Shown piece after piece: positions 11,995-23,561 of a stretch of 64,000 nt of DNA. The stretch lies in assembly GCA_016584305.1 (NCBI GenBank), contig JACEEZ010020933.1, positions 323,816 through 387,815 on the forward strand, given 5' to 3'. Position numbers and translations under genes: made by a program. Under the pieces are notes generated by a model. That model was not told where the DNA came from, ran no database searches, and saw only the letters and a program-made list of their open reading frames with translations. This DNA comes from Chionoecetes opilio (Eukaryota; Arthropoda; Malacostraca; Decapoda; Majidae). Each line of letters begins with the position of its first letter. Within the stretch, counting starts at the first letter, position 1.

Positions 11995-14900
11995 CATAAG
12001 AACATAAGAAAATAAGGAAGCTACAAGAGGCCGCGAGGCCTACACGGGGTAGTTCCTGTCACCTAACACTACCTACATCCACCTTTCATCCCCATCCATG
12101 AACCTATCCAGCTCCTCTTTAAAGCTCCCTAATGACTCCGCACTAACTACCTGTCTACTGAGACCATTCCATTCATTCACCACCCTATTTGTGAACCAGT
12201 TTTTCCCTATTTCCTTTCTAAATCTACGCTTTTCCAGCTTGAATCCGTTACTTCTTGTTCTACCCTGGTTAAAAGCCGTAAGAACTTTTCCTACCTCTCC
12301 TTTATTAAATCCCTTTATCCACTTAAAAACTGCTATCAGATCGCCCCTTACTCTGCGTCTCTCGAGTGAGTGTAATTTTAATAACTTCAATCTCCTCTCA
12401 TAACTAAAGTTACGCATCCCTTGTATCATTTTGGTATCCTCTCTGCACTGTTTCTAACAAGGCTATATCCTTCCTGTAATATGGAGACCAAAACTGAACC
12501 GCATAGTCTAGGTGAGGCCTGACTAGAGACAGATAAAGCTTTAGAATAACTTCCGCACTTCTACTTTTAACACTTCTGGTAATGAATCCTAATACTCTAT
12601 TAGCTCTATTTCTGGCCTCAATACATTGTTTCCTAGGTCGGAGGTCTGGGCTCACCCTCACTCCAAGATCTTTTTCACCTTCTGATCTTTTCAGCGATAC
12701 ATTGCTTATGGTGTATCTATTACCAGGGTTTTTTCTACCAACATTCATAACGCTGCATTTATCAATATTAAATTCCATCTGCCATCTGACTGCCCACTCG
12801 TTAAGTTTATCTAAGTCTCCCTGCAATATGTTTACATCAGACTGTGATCCAATAATCCTACCTAACTTAGTATCATCAGCAAACTTGCTGATATCACTGC
12901 TAATCCCACTATCCAAGTCGTTGATGTAAATCAAAAATAGTAATGGACCCAAAACAGACCCTTGTGGAACTCCACTTGTCGCCAGTCCCCATTCAGATTT
13001 AGAACCATTAATTGTAACCCTTTGTTGCCTATTACTTAGCCAAGCTCTGATCCAATGAAGAACCTTCTCATCTATTCCATGATCCCTAACCTTATTTAAG
13101 AGTCGCTCGTGTGGTACTTTGTCAAATGCCTTACTAAAGTCCAGATATATTATATCATAATCCTTATCATTATCTGCCGTCTCATAAAATTTCCTATAAA
13201 AACTCAATAAATTGGTGAGACATGACCTACCCTTGGTGAATCCATGTTGTGAATCATTGATCAAACTATGATTATCTAAGTGCTCTCTAATGTTTTTTGC
13301 AATAATAGATTCCAATAATTTACCCACCACTGATGTTAGACTTACGGGTCGATAATTTGACTTTAGTCCTCTGTCTCCCTTCTTAAATATGGGAAAAACA
13401 TTTCCTTTCCTCCACAATAATGACACATCGCCTATCTCAACCGATTTCCTAAAAATGTGCACTAACGACTCACTAACAACCTCCCTGCATTCCTTTAATA
13501 CCCTGGGATACATTTCATCTGGTCCTGGCGATTCAAAAATTTTCTTTTTATTTATACCCTCTTCCACCATTTCCCTAGTTATCACAATATCTTTGAGTTT
13601 CTCCTCATCGCCTCCTTTGAACATCTGTTCACTATCAGGTATCGTCTGTGTATCCTCCTCCGTAAAAACACTTAAGAAATAATCATTTAGACTTACACAT
13701 ATCCTCATCCGTATTTAAGACCTCACCCTGTCCTGACCTTAACGGCCCAACTAATTCACTTGTCTTTGTTTTATATACCTGATAGAACCCTTTTGGATCC
13801 CTTTTCGCCTGTCCTGCTACTTTAATCTCATAATTGTTCTTAGCAAATCGAGTTAATTTCTTCACTGTCCTCGCCATCACGTTATACTGTTCTTTGTTTA
13901 CCAATCCTGCCTTGAACCTTAAATAAATGTTTCTTTTTACTCCAATGTTGTGTTTTAAATTGGTGGTCATCCATTTTGGATCACTCTTTCTGGACCTTAT
14001 TTCCCTATAAGGAATATTTCTTTTCTGTCCGTCAATTATATTCCTTACAAATGAGGTATAATCCTCCTCAACCCCATACTCACTTCCATTTCTAACCTCT
14101 CTAATTACCTGCTCAGCCCTTACCTCACTTCCCTGTCTAACCGCTCTAATTACTTCCTCAGCCATGACCTCACTTCCATATCCAACCGCGCCAATTACCT
14201 CCAGGTGCCTTCCTAATCCTTCATAATTGGCTTTTCCAGCTGTCATCGCCCTGTCGTTATCCTGGGAAACTTTCTTCCCCTCCATCCCACACCTCTTATT
14301 AATAACCTCCAGGTGTCTTCTTAATCCTGCGTAATTGGCCTTTCTGAAATTAGGTATTCGATGCTTATTGCCACTTAATTTTCCAACTTCCCATTTTAAG
14401 CTAAATCTGATCTCATAATGGTCGCTATTATCTAAATTCCCACCGACCTCCACATTTGTAACTAAATCGTCTCTATTTGTCAGCAATAGATCTAGAATAT
14501 TATCTCCCCTAGTAGGCTCCTTGATTGCTTGACTTAGGAAGTTATCCTGGATTATATTTAACAATTCATCTGCGTCGCTGTCACCTATGATTAAATCCCA
14601 GTCTATATTCCTAAGATTAAAATCTCCCACCACGCATAGTCGATTATATCTGCAGGCCTTGTTTATTTCTTCCCATATAGGAGCTGAATCCTCTTTACAT
14701 AAGTTTGGAGGCCTATACACTACACCCAAAACCATTTTCTCAGTTCCCTCCGTAACCTCTACCCATATAGACTCTATGCTGTCATCTGTTTTTATAACAT
14801 TATAAACACAACACTGCAATGCATCTCTTGCATAAAGCGCAACTCCTCCACCTCCTCTGCCTACTCTGTCCTTGTGAAATAACTTATACCCAGCTATCTC

Positions 14901-15265
14901 GACTTCCGGATCAAATACCTTTCCTGACATATCCAACCATGTTTCTGTTAATGCTATTATATCAAAATCCTCTACACAATTTATTCCTCTCAGGAAATCT
15001 ATATTTTTTTTAAATACTCCTACAGTTTGTATAGTAGACCTTCAAGCAACTCCTCTTCTTTTTGTCAATTTTCCCTTTATCTTTAACTAAACCCCTCCTC
15101 TCTCTCTCTTCTTACGAATCACTTTAGTTCCCTGCCTTCTGATACTCCTCCTAGTGTCGCAAGTTTCCTTTACCCAGACCCCAGTGTCTAAACCCCGGTT
15201 TTCTGTCTTAAATCTACAGAAACAGGTTCTCTTTGTCTTTCAATCTACAGAAACAGATAGGAAAT
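11995..15265 (-). mobile_element. CR1-like non-LTR retrotransposon, nearly full ORF2
   Basis: Minus-strand element ending in an octamer tail, TTCTTATG repeated about twice (12,011-11,995), the hallmark of CR1-group LINEs. ORF2 carries an APE endonuclease and reverse transcriptase. An error-rich second version lies at 26,713-28,875. A 3' fragment in the opposite orientation, with the same tail, lies at 31,100-31,990. Confidence 0.92.
12073..15258 (-). pseudogene. CR1-like ORF2: endonuclease plus reverse transcriptase, frameshifted
   Basis: Encodes the nicking endonuclease and reverse transcriptase used in target-primed insertion. Order along the minus strand: a basic N-terminal segment (about 15,258-15,060); the endonuclease with YYTNCRSI, ALTETWL, GGGGVALYAR, VGDFNLRNIDWD and SDHYEI (about 15,050-14,400); a linker with internal near-repeats (14,300-14,100); the reverse transcriptase with FPIFKKGDR, NYRPVSLTS, DIIYLDFSKAFDKV, GVPQGSVLGPLLFLIYIND and the catalytic FADDTK (about 13,500-12,880); and a C-terminal domain ending at 12,073. 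Only single-base frameshifts near 15,025, 13,697 and 12,425 break it, so it is young, or the breaks are sequencing errors. No separate ORF1 was seen. Confidence 0.9.
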
Positions 15266-15770
15266 TATATATTTAGTGCCATGGGAAGTATTAGAAAGGT
15301 TAACGAATCCTGAGATTGAAAGAAAGACTTAACCACTAACAATAACAACAACAATAATAAAGTAAAAGATAAACAGACACGGACGTAAATTAATCAATAA
15401 AGGATTGAAAACAAATGAAAAAAAATGTATTCAGATATGTGTGAAAGACAAGACAAAAAGTGTATAATGATAATAGTAAAAAAAAATGCAAAGTGAACAG
15501 AAAACAAAAAAAATAAAAAATGAATAGCAAAAGAGATTATAGATGAAAGAATATAAAATGAATACACAGAACAAACATTGAATTAAACGAAAGTGAATTC
15601 ATACGTTAAAAAAATGCATAATCAGAAATATCATAACATCAAACATTAACAGAACAAACAAACAAACAAATCAAAATAATAACAAACACAAACAAATCTG
15701 ATTCAGCAAAACAAACATACAACAAACTTGGTAACACTGTCCAGCACAAACTCAGTCACGTTCAAACTAA
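15266..15770. other. AT-rich flank, no gene
   Basis: A-rich unique-looking sequence between the LINE and the TIR element. It recurs almost base for base at 28,890-29,399, so it serves as a marker of the duplicated locus. Confidence 0.6.
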
Positions 15771-15828
15771 GGAGCCATTCAAAAATTACGTCACGCTTTT
15801 TCTGGTCAGTTTTTAACCCTCCCCCCCC

Positions 15829-16375
15829 TTGTCACGCCTTGTAACACATATCCAGACCCCCTAGACAGTGACGTAACACCAGCTAGTACTCCCCCCCTTG
15901 TCACGCCTTGTAACACATATCCAGACCCCCTAGACAGTGACGTAACACCAGCTAGTACTCCCCCCTTTGTCACGCCTTGTAACACATATCCAGACCCCCT
16001 AGACAATGACGTAACACCAGCTAGTACTCCCCCCCTTGTCACGCCTTGTAACACATATCCAGACCCCCTAGACAATGACGTAGCACCAGCTAGTACTCCC
16101 CCCCTTGTCACGCCTTGTAACACATATCCAGACCCCCTAGACAATGACGTAACACCAGCTAGTACTCCCCCCCTTGTCACGCCTTGTAACACATATCCAG
16201 ACCCCCTAGACAGTGACGTAACACCAGCTAGTACTCCCCCCCTTGTCACGCCTTGTAACACATATCCAGACCCCCTAGACAGTGACGTAACACCAGCTAG
16301 TACTCCCCCTTTGTCACGCCTTGTAACACATATCCAGACCCCCTAGACAGTGACGTAACACCAGCTAGTACTCCC
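15829..16375. repeat. 69-bp tandem array (8 copies)
   Basis: Highly uniform units containing TTGTCACGCCTTGTAACACA and CCCCCTAGACAGTGACGTAA. Because 69 is a multiple of three, the minus strand stays open for 151 codons with a 23-residue period (LQGVTRGGVLAGVTSLSRG). There is no independent sign that it is translated. Confidence 0.95.
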
Positions 16376-16431
16376 CCCTCAAATTGTAGGTTTCCATTTT
16401 TTTCGAATACAAAAATACAAGTCTAGCCTAA

Positions 16432-16860
16432 GTACCTACAAATGATGGCAAAATTCTAGAGTTCTTTCCCGCCCTTATTAGTGGGTTTTTTCCTCCAGAC
16501 CTGCACAGATCCCTTCAGATACCTCTAAAACGTTATTATAAAGTGGGGGAGAGGTAAAAACAAGAAAAAAATTACTAAACTAACCTCAATATAACCTAAC
16601 CTAACCTTACCAATAAACCTCCTTGCGAGATCTAACGGCGAGAAAGAACTAGAATTTTACCAAGTTAGGTTAGGTTTGGTTAGGTTATATTGAGTTATAT
16701 TGAGTTAGGTTAGTATTTTTTTTTTTTTTTTTTTACCTCTCCCCAACTTAAAAATAACCTTTGAGAGGTATTGGGATCTAGTAAGTGTTGGGAAAGACCT
16801 AATAAGCGGAAAGACTTAGAATTTTACGCAATTATAAAGTTATTGAAAAATACGAAAAGT
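16432..16860. repeat. foldback hairpin element
   Basis: Left arm 16,432-16,610 and right arm 16,658-16,860 are imperfect inverted copies around a spacer of about 48 bases (CTCCTTGCGAGATCTAACGG). Landmarks are the inverted pair CGCCCTTATTAGTGGG and AATAAGCGG, the pair GGGGAGAGGTAAAAA and TTTTTACCTCTCCCC, and CCTAA / TTAGG pentamers facing each other in the arms. Confidence 0.88.
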
Positions 16861-16890
16861 GTAACAACCAATTCCGCATACTTAATTTCC

Positions 16891-17687
16891 NNNNNNNNNN
16901 NNNNNNNNNNNNNNNNNNNNNNNNNNNNNNNNNNNNNNNNNNNNNNNNNNNNNNNNNNNNNNNNNNNNNNNNNNNNNNNNNNNNNNNNNNNNNNNNNNNN
17001 NNNNNNNNNNNNNNNNNNNNNNNNNNNNNNNNNNNNNNNNNNNNNNNNNNNNNNNNNNNNNNNNNNNNNNNNNNNNNNNNNNNNNNNNNNNNNNNNNNNN
17101 NNNNNNNNNNNNNNNNNNNNNNNNNNNNNNNNNNNNNNNNNNNNNNNNNNNNNNNNNNNNNNNNNNNNNNNNNNNNNNNNNNNNNNNNNNNNNNNNNNNN
17201 NNNNNNNNNNNNNNNNNNNNNNNNNNNNNNNNNNNNNNNNNNNNNNNNNNNNNNNNNNNNNNNNNNNNNNNNNNNNNNNNNNNNNNNNNNNNNNNNNNNN
17301 NNNNNNNNNNNNNNNNNNNNNNNNNNNNNNNNNNNNNNNNNNNNNNNNNNNNNNNNNNNNNNNNNNNNNNNNNNNNNNNNNNNNNNNNNNNNNNNNNNNN
17401 NNNNNNNNNNNNNNNNNNNNNNNNNNNNNNNNNNNNNNNNNNNNNNNNNNNNNNNNNNNNNNNNNNNNNNNNNNNNNNNNNNNNNNNNNNNNNNNNNNNN
17501 NNNNNNNNNNNNNNNNNNNNNNNNNNNNNNNNNNNNNNNNNNNNNNNNNNNNNNNNNNNNNNNNNNNNNNNNNNNNNNNNNNNNNNNNNNNNNNNNNNNN
17601 NNNNNNNNNNNNNNNNNNNNNNNNNNNNNNNNNNNNNNNNNNNNNNNNNNNNNNNNNNNNNNNNNNNNNNNNNNNNNNNNNNNNNNN
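16891..17687. other. assembly gap (797 N)
   Basis: A run of N. Sequence on the left ends just where the 41-bp array starts in the parallel copy (30,655). Sequence on the right is unrelated to that copy. Confidence 1.
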
Positions 17688-18394
17688 CCGATTCCCCAGG
17701 GTCCCCAAGCTTGTTTGTGGGACGAGGGGGAGTTGGAGGAAAGTATGGGCAAAACTAGAAAATACCCTACTCTTATTATGAGAAAAAGACAACAAAAGGA
17801 CTCAATTAATAAGGTATTTTTTAAATACTATCATTAACCATGAATATGTATACAACTACAAAGAGAAGACTACGACGATGAAAAAAATTCGAGTGTTTTG
17901 GGCGAAATTGATATGCCAGGTGCTATATATATTTCCGTGCTTGCTGACAAACATAGAGAAGAACAGAAGACCGAGGGGCGAGGTTGGATGGGCAGAGGCT
18001 TCAATAAACCAGGGGCAAAAACAGTCACAGCAGAGTCTCAATAAGAAGAAGTAAGCAAGTTGGTAGGGACACGTACGTACCTACCAGTTGCTTACCTTTG
18101 ACGAGGCTCCTTCTGTCATCTCATCGTGTTATGGACTCCTGTTTTCTTGGTGTTTTAAAAGCTCCTCTGCACATCAGCCATTGCCTCAGGTCTTCTCTAT
18201 AGTGTTGTCAGCGCGAAACAGAGCACAGTAATATTGAGAACATGGAAATCATTTAGCGAAAACCAAAAAAATCTAAATTCTTCCATCGATAGTTTTCCCG
18301 CCCTTCGTATGGGTCCACACGCGGCGACCCCGCTTATCCCCACAATGCACCGATCTAGGTAAACAAACCGTGACCCCGTAGTTATGGTAGGGGG
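17688..18394. other. no gene seen
   Basis: Unique-looking mixed sequence. Short open frames lack any recognisable domain. Confidence 0.4.
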
Positions 18395-18588
18395 GGTCAA
18401 TTGTAATTTGGGTTCCCATTAGACGAATTTGTAGTGAATTCTAAGCCTATTTTATGATATGGACATGTTAGTAGCCTTGTTCGGACTAAACTAATTTGGT
18501 ATATCAGTTAACTTTTTGTAATTTTAGGCTCGGACAAACATACGAATTTTTTTATAGCCAGGGAAAGCTCTGGGCGTGAAGGGGTTAA
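18395..18588 (+). mobile_element. piggyBac-type MITE, left-truncated
   Basis: Homologous along its length to 37,680-37,868 (shared ATTGTAATTTGGGTTCCCAT, CTAATTTGGTATAT, GTAATTTTAGGCTC). It ends in GGGCGTGAAGGGG followed by TTAA (18,585-18,588). The left terminal repeat has been lost. Confidence 0.8.
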
Positions 18589-18720
18589 GTAGTGTAAGTA
18601 GGTAATAGCAGTAAGTAAAATTGTGTAAGTAAGTAAAGTAATGTAAGTTAAGCAGTGTAAATAGTAATAAGAGCAGCAGTAGAAGTAAGCAGGTAGTAGT
18701 AGGTAATAGGTAATGAAGCA
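18589..18720. repeat. degenerate GTAA/GTAGTA tract
   Basis: Imperfect repeats of AGTAAGTA and GCAGTAGAA immediately after the MITE end. Confidence 0.7.
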
Positions 18721-18919
18721 GGCATTAACTTACTCCTATGAGCCCGTCAGGGTGGCAAGGGTTGGGTACGAGGGACGTGTGCGCGCAATGTGCAGCGGTC
18801 CCTGTGCATTCGGTCTAGATAGGATGAAAAATCTTATCTTATCTATATCCATGAGCACTAAAACAGTTAGTATGAACAGAATTAGGAGATGCAAGGGAGA
18901 GTGAACAAGAAGTAGAATA

Positions 18920-18985
18920 CAAGGAAGGAAGGAAGGAAGGAAGGAAGGAAGGAAGGAAGGAAGGAAGGAAAGGAAGGAAGAGGAG
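18920..18985. repeat. (GGAA)n microsatellite
   Basis: About 14 GGAA tetramers followed by GAGGAGGA. Confidence 0.97.
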
Positions 18986-19049
18986 GAGGAGGAGGAAGCG
19001 GCCATAACACAAACAGATGAACTCATTCCTTCTTCTAAGACCTCAGGAT

Positions 19050-19052
<3 letters not shown>

Positions 19053-19090
<38 letters not shown>

Positions 19091-19128
19091 GTGTGTGTGT
19101 TGTGTGTGTGGTGTGTGTGGGTGTGTGT

Positions 19129-19160
<32 letters not shown>

Positions 19161-19241
19161 CACGTGTGTGGTGTAGTGTGTGTGTGTTGTGTGTGTGTGT
19201 GTGAAAGAGTTTGAGGAGAGGGAGAGAGAGAGAAGAGAGAG

Positions 19242-19335
<94 letters not shown>
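19053..19335. repeat. (TG)n then (GA)n microsatellites
   Basis: TG tract 19,053-19,202 with interruptions, then a GA tract 19,213-19,335. Confidence 0.97.
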
Positions 19336-19337
<2 letters not shown>

Positions 19338-19605
19338 AAATTTGAGTTAGTTTTGATATATACATGAATTTTTCACTGAACTGATTTTGCTCCAAGACTT
19401 CCACAAAAATTTGCTGCACTAAAAATTGTAATTAAGCTGCTTGGCAGCATTATGACAGTTGACGAAACTCTCAAGTATACGTATCATCGCGTTCCAATAA
19501 GCACCAGAACTTATTCCAAAACATATCATTAAAAGTCTGACATAAAAAAAACAAAATTCTGGGATCCAAGTTGGGGACTAAGTTTAATCAGTCTGCAATA
19601 TACCC

Positions 19606-19620
19606 ATCTCTCTCTTCTCC

Positions 19621-19655
<35 letters not shown>

Positions 19656-19791
19656 TATCTCTCTCTCTCTCTCTCTCTCTTCCTCCTCTCTCTATACTCT
19701 CTCTGTTTCTCTCTACTCTGTCGATCCACTATCTCTCCTGTATCTCTGTCTGTTCATCTCTCTCTGTCTCCCTTCTCTCTCCTTCTCTCTC

Positions 19792-19841
<50 letters not shown>

Positions 19842-20085
19842 CTCTCTCTCTCTCTCGTCTCTCCTCTCTCTCTCTCTCTCTTATCTCTCCTAACAATGTC
19901 TCTGTTTCTCTCTCTCACTGTCTCTCACTGTCTCACTGTCTCTCTCTTTTTTTTCTCCAAGTTCTGTTTCTCTCTCTCTCCTCTCTCTCCTCTCTCTCTC
20001 TCCCCCCTCTTCTCTCTCTCTCTCTCTCTCCTCTCTTCTTTTCCTCTCTCTCTCTTTTTTCTCTCCTCTCCCCTCTCCTCTCTCA
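19606..20085. repeat. (CT)n tract, heavily interrupted
   Basis: About 480 bases of CT-rich DNA with variants such as CTGTCTCACTGT. The 175-codon Ser/Leu frame across it is an artefact. Confidence 0.95.
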
Positions 20086-20219
20086 AATGGTGTTTTAAAG
20101 CGTGCCCCGGGTACCCACTGTAAATCTGGTGTTTTTTTATTTTATTTTCCAGTAATGAAATACGCGCGTCGGACCTTGCTCGACGCTGTTAAAAACGTAG
20201 TTAGTGGGGGGAATTGGGT

Positions 20220-20360
20220 TAGTGTGTGTGTGTGTTGTGTGTGTGTGGTGGTGGTTTGTGTGTGTTGTGTGTGTGTGTGTGTGTGTGGGTGTGTGTTGTG
20301 GTGTGTGTGTGGTTGTGGTGTGTGTGTGTGTGTTGTGTGTGTGTTGTGTTGTGTGTGTTT
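20220..20360. repeat. (TG)n tract with GGTG/TTG interruptions
   Basis: TG dinucleotides interrupted every 8-20 bases. Confidence 0.95.
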
Positions 20361-20996
20361 CAAGTTCAAGCTCAAACTTTTACCCCAAAAAACCAAACTA
20401 AATACCCATCATTAACTTTCGTGGAAAAGTCTGCGGGAAAAAAATCCGTTAGCAGCCCCGTTATTAAGAAAGGGTAATATGTGCACTTTCCCAGAGCAAG
20501 ACTATTTAATCTCTCTTGTAGATTCAACAAAAAATCGTAAAATCCTTATCATACAAAACCTTACTATCTATAAAAACACAAACACTACTATACATATATA
20601 CATACCATAATATGCAAAAACAATAAACATATACGAGCAAACATAAAACATTTTCATACTTTAAAAAATAGATAAAACCACCACACCACACAACACCCCA
20701 AAAAACACAAAACAAACACACACACACACAAAATTTTCATAAATTAAAGACAAGGGTATTACAAACCCTTAATTCCCGCCAAATAACTCCTTTTACCACA
20801 TCACACCATTGGGGGGGGACGTAAGGCCTTTATAACCCCTAATCCCACTCCCGCCAAAAATTTTGTGGGCGGCAACACCTCGTGTTGCCCCGTGGGTACC
20901 AAATCTTTCATGCCAAAATATCCTTCCGACTGAGTGAATAAGGATAAAATTAGTTGCCATTGTTTCCTTGAGTTTTAATTTTTAATAAAAGAGTTT
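20361..20996. other. no gene seen; homopolymer-rich
   Basis: AT-rich sequence with many A, C and G runs. No coding or structural feature was recognised. Confidence 0.4.
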
Positions 20997-21008
20997 CTCT
21001 CCTCCCCC

Positions 21009-21041
<33 letters not shown>

Positions 21042-21140
21042 CTCCTCTCCCTCTCCTCTCCTCTCTCTCTCTCTCTCCTCTCTCTCCTCTCTCTTTTCTC
21101 TTTCTCGTTTTTTTCTCTCTCCTTCTTCTCCTCTCTCTCT
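20997..21140. repeat. (CT)n microsatellite
   Basis: CT and CCT tract with short interruptions. Confidence 0.95.
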
Positions 21141-21179
21141 GTAAATTTACAATTACCCAAGTTTCATTTCCTTTATAGT

Positions 21180-22790
21180 AAAAAAAGTAAAAAAAAAAGA
21201 ATTAAAAAAATAAAAAAAAAAATATAAAAGAAAAAAAATATTGTAAAAAAAAATACTTAAAAAAAAAAAAAAAAAAAATTTATCTGACATTCAAAAAAAA
21301 AAAAGTAATGGGTTTTTGGGGGGGTACTTATAAAAAAATTTCCCCAAACCCCCTACCCCTTTTTGCATTTAAGCAAAAATGGTGAGGATAACTTTTCCTG
21401 TTAATACCAAAAAATCTAAAAGCATTACAATTATAGTTTTTATAAATTTTTATAAATTTCAAAAAAACTTTTAATATTTAGCCAATGTTTTTCCCGATTA
21501 ACCAAAACACTGTTTTTTCCTATACGGGAATATTTTACGTGATCCAAGAACTGGCCTTTCCTTTTTAGATACCCAAAATATCAAAGGGATAACTATAGAT
21601 AAATAAAAGTTACAAAAACGAAAGTAAATTAAAAAATTTTTTCCAAAAGTTTACAAGAAAAATAAAAAAATATTTTTCTTTTAAAGGGTAATAGTTTACG
21701 TTTACCTGAACTGGTTTTTTTCCTTTTTAATACCCCAAATATTTTACGATTTCATTTTGATACTGCAAGGTCTATAAAAAACTCTAAAAAACTTATAATT
21801 TTTTGGGAATGTTTACAAATAGATTAAACAAAATATTAAATTTTTTGGGGGAATAATATAAATTTTACGCAAAAAATTGGGGATTTTCCCTTTTTAAATA
21901 CCAAAAAAATTATATGTATTACAATTTAAAAATAAAAAAAATGTCTAAAAAAAATTTTTAATAAATTATAAAATTTTTGGGTAATATTAACCCGATAGAA
22001 TTTTTTTTTTATTATTCGTAAAGGTTTATATTTAAAAAACGCAAAAACTTGCATTTCCTTTTTGATACCAAAAAAAAAAAAAAAACTTAGGGATTTAAAA
22101 AAAAAAAAAAAAAAAAAATTTAAGGGAAAAAAAATAAATAAAATAGTTATTTTTTTGAAATTTAAAAAAATCTCCCCATCCCCTCCCGTTTTTTGCATTT
22201 TACGCAAAAAAATGGGATGGGTACGCATTTCCTTTATAGATACCAAAAAAAACCGTATACAATTATAGATTTAAAACTCTAAAAAAATGTTCAAAATTAT
22301 AATATTTAGCCAAAAATTTACAATAAGCCTAAAACACTATTATTCCTATACGGTAATATCATACGTTATACGCAAAATCTGGCCTTTCCTTTATAGATAC
22401 CAAATACTTTATACGTATTACAATTATAGATAATATAAATGTCTACAAATAACGTTAAATAACTTATAATATTTGGCCAATAATTTACCAGATAGAATAA
22501 GAAAACTGTTATTCCTAAAGGGTAATATAATACGTAAAACGCAAAAAACTGGCATATCGTTTATAGATAACGGGAAAATTATGCGTATTAAGATTATAGG
22601 TAATATAAATGTCTATAAATAATGTTCATTAAAGTATATTATTTGGCCATCAGTTTACCAGATAGAACCAAAAAACAAATATTCTTAGAGGGTAATATTA
22701 TACGTGATACGCAAGAACTGGCATTTCCTTTTTAGATACCCAAAAAATCATTCGTATTACAATTATAGATCATATAAATGTCTATAACAA
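21180..22790. repeat. ~168-bp AT-rich satellite
   Basis: The landmark (G)GCATTTCCTTTTTAGATACC recurs near 21,554, 21,712, 21,884, 22,053, 22,226, 22,381, 22,551 and 22,720, spaced 155-173 bases. Other shared blocks are TATTTGGCCAATA.TTTACC and TATTCCTATACGGTAATAT. Early monomers (before about 22,200) are loaded with extra A, T and G runs and later ones are cleaner. Monomer length is near that of a nucleosome. Confidence 0.85.
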
Positions 22791-22794
22791 ATGT

Positions 22795-23215
22795 TTCTCT
22801 GATGCTTCACCAGATGACTGCGAATCCGTGTCAGCAATAGATGGGCAAGCACCTTGCCTGGTACGCTGAGCAGTGTAATAACGCGGTAATTGTTGCAGTC
22901 CTGACGGTCCCCTTTCCCTTTCCAGATAGGGACGACCAGCCCCCTTTTCCAGTCAGGAGGAATGGTACCTGATTGCCACACGGCAGTCAGGACAACATGC
23001 AACCCGCGGATCATGGCCTCACCCCCAGCTTTGAGGAGCTCCGCACTGATATTACAAACACCAGCTGCCTTGCCACCCCTCAACTTTGCTACAGCTTCTC
23101 TGACTTCGTCAAGAGAGGGTGCGGTTTCGTCAATGGGAGGATCGGCATCCACTGCCTGTAACCCAGTGGTGTGAAGCTGCTCAGTTGGAGGGTCCACCGT
23201 GAACTGGAACCAGTA
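22795..23215 (-). pseudogene. non-LTR reverse transcriptase fragment (RTE-like)
   Basis: About 140 codons from the N-terminal part of a reverse transcriptase: LDEVREAVAKLRGGKAAG, ELLKAGGEAMIRGL, WKRGLVVPIWKGKGDR, CNNYRVITLLSVPGKVL, ending at HLVKHQR. The order and motifs match the fingers region of RTE/BovB-like elements; clade is inferred. It is cut on both sides: the palm with the catalytic aspartates is missing, and the break at about 22,795 abuts the 168-bp satellite. Confidence 0.85.
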
Positions 23216-23250
23216 ATTATACTGGCAATAAATATTGAACTTGAACTTGA
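23215..23250 (+). other. retroposon-like 3' tail
   Basis: GGCAATAAATATTGAACTTG followed by repeats of TTGAAC, resembling a LINE or SINE 3' end with a hexamer tail. No body could be assigned. Confidence 0.35.
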
Positions 23251-23530
23251 ACCATACCCCCTCCCCCCCACTGTCACACTCATAACACTTCTACGCCTCC
23301 CCCCCTTAACACTTCGCCATACCCCCTCCCCCCTTACCCCCCATAACACTTCACCATACCCCCTCCCCCCCTTACCCCCCTTAACACTTCACCATACCCC
23401 CTCCCCCCCTAACCCCCCCTTTAACACTTCACTATACCCCCTCCCCCCACTGTCACACTCATAACACTTCACCATACCCCCTCCCCCCTTACCCCCCCTT
23501 AACACTTCACCATACCCCCTTTCCCCCCTC
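23250..23530. repeat. 41-bp C-rich tandem array (short version)
   Basis: About seven units of CACTTCACCATACCCCCTCC, CCCCCACTGT, CACACTCATAA. Much longer arrays of the same unit are at 30,655-31,095 and 31,995-33,470. Confidence 0.93.
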
Positions 23531-23561
23531 CCTTAGGCGTTACGTAATCTCTGAAGGCCCC

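Larger units (their letters stand above)
15771..23561. mobile_element. TIR element with array-filled interior (interrupted copy)
   Basis: The left end GGAGCCATTCAAAAATTACG (15,771) is the inverted counterpart of the right end CGTAATCTCTGAAGGCCCC (to 23,561). Both outer flanks match those of the uninterrupted copy at 29,400-33,516, so this is the same insertion site. Here the interior is split by the N gap and by about 5 kb of unrelated repeats (17,688-22,790). No transposase is visible, so the element looks non-autonomous. Confidence 0.7.

Noticed and set aside
15806..16261. 151-codon protein with a 23-residue repeat
   Set aside because: The 69-base unit keeps one frame open by arithmetic; in the indel-rich second version the frame is lost.
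16771..17795. Frames of over 300 codons crossing the N gap
   Set aside because: Most of their length is unknown sequence.
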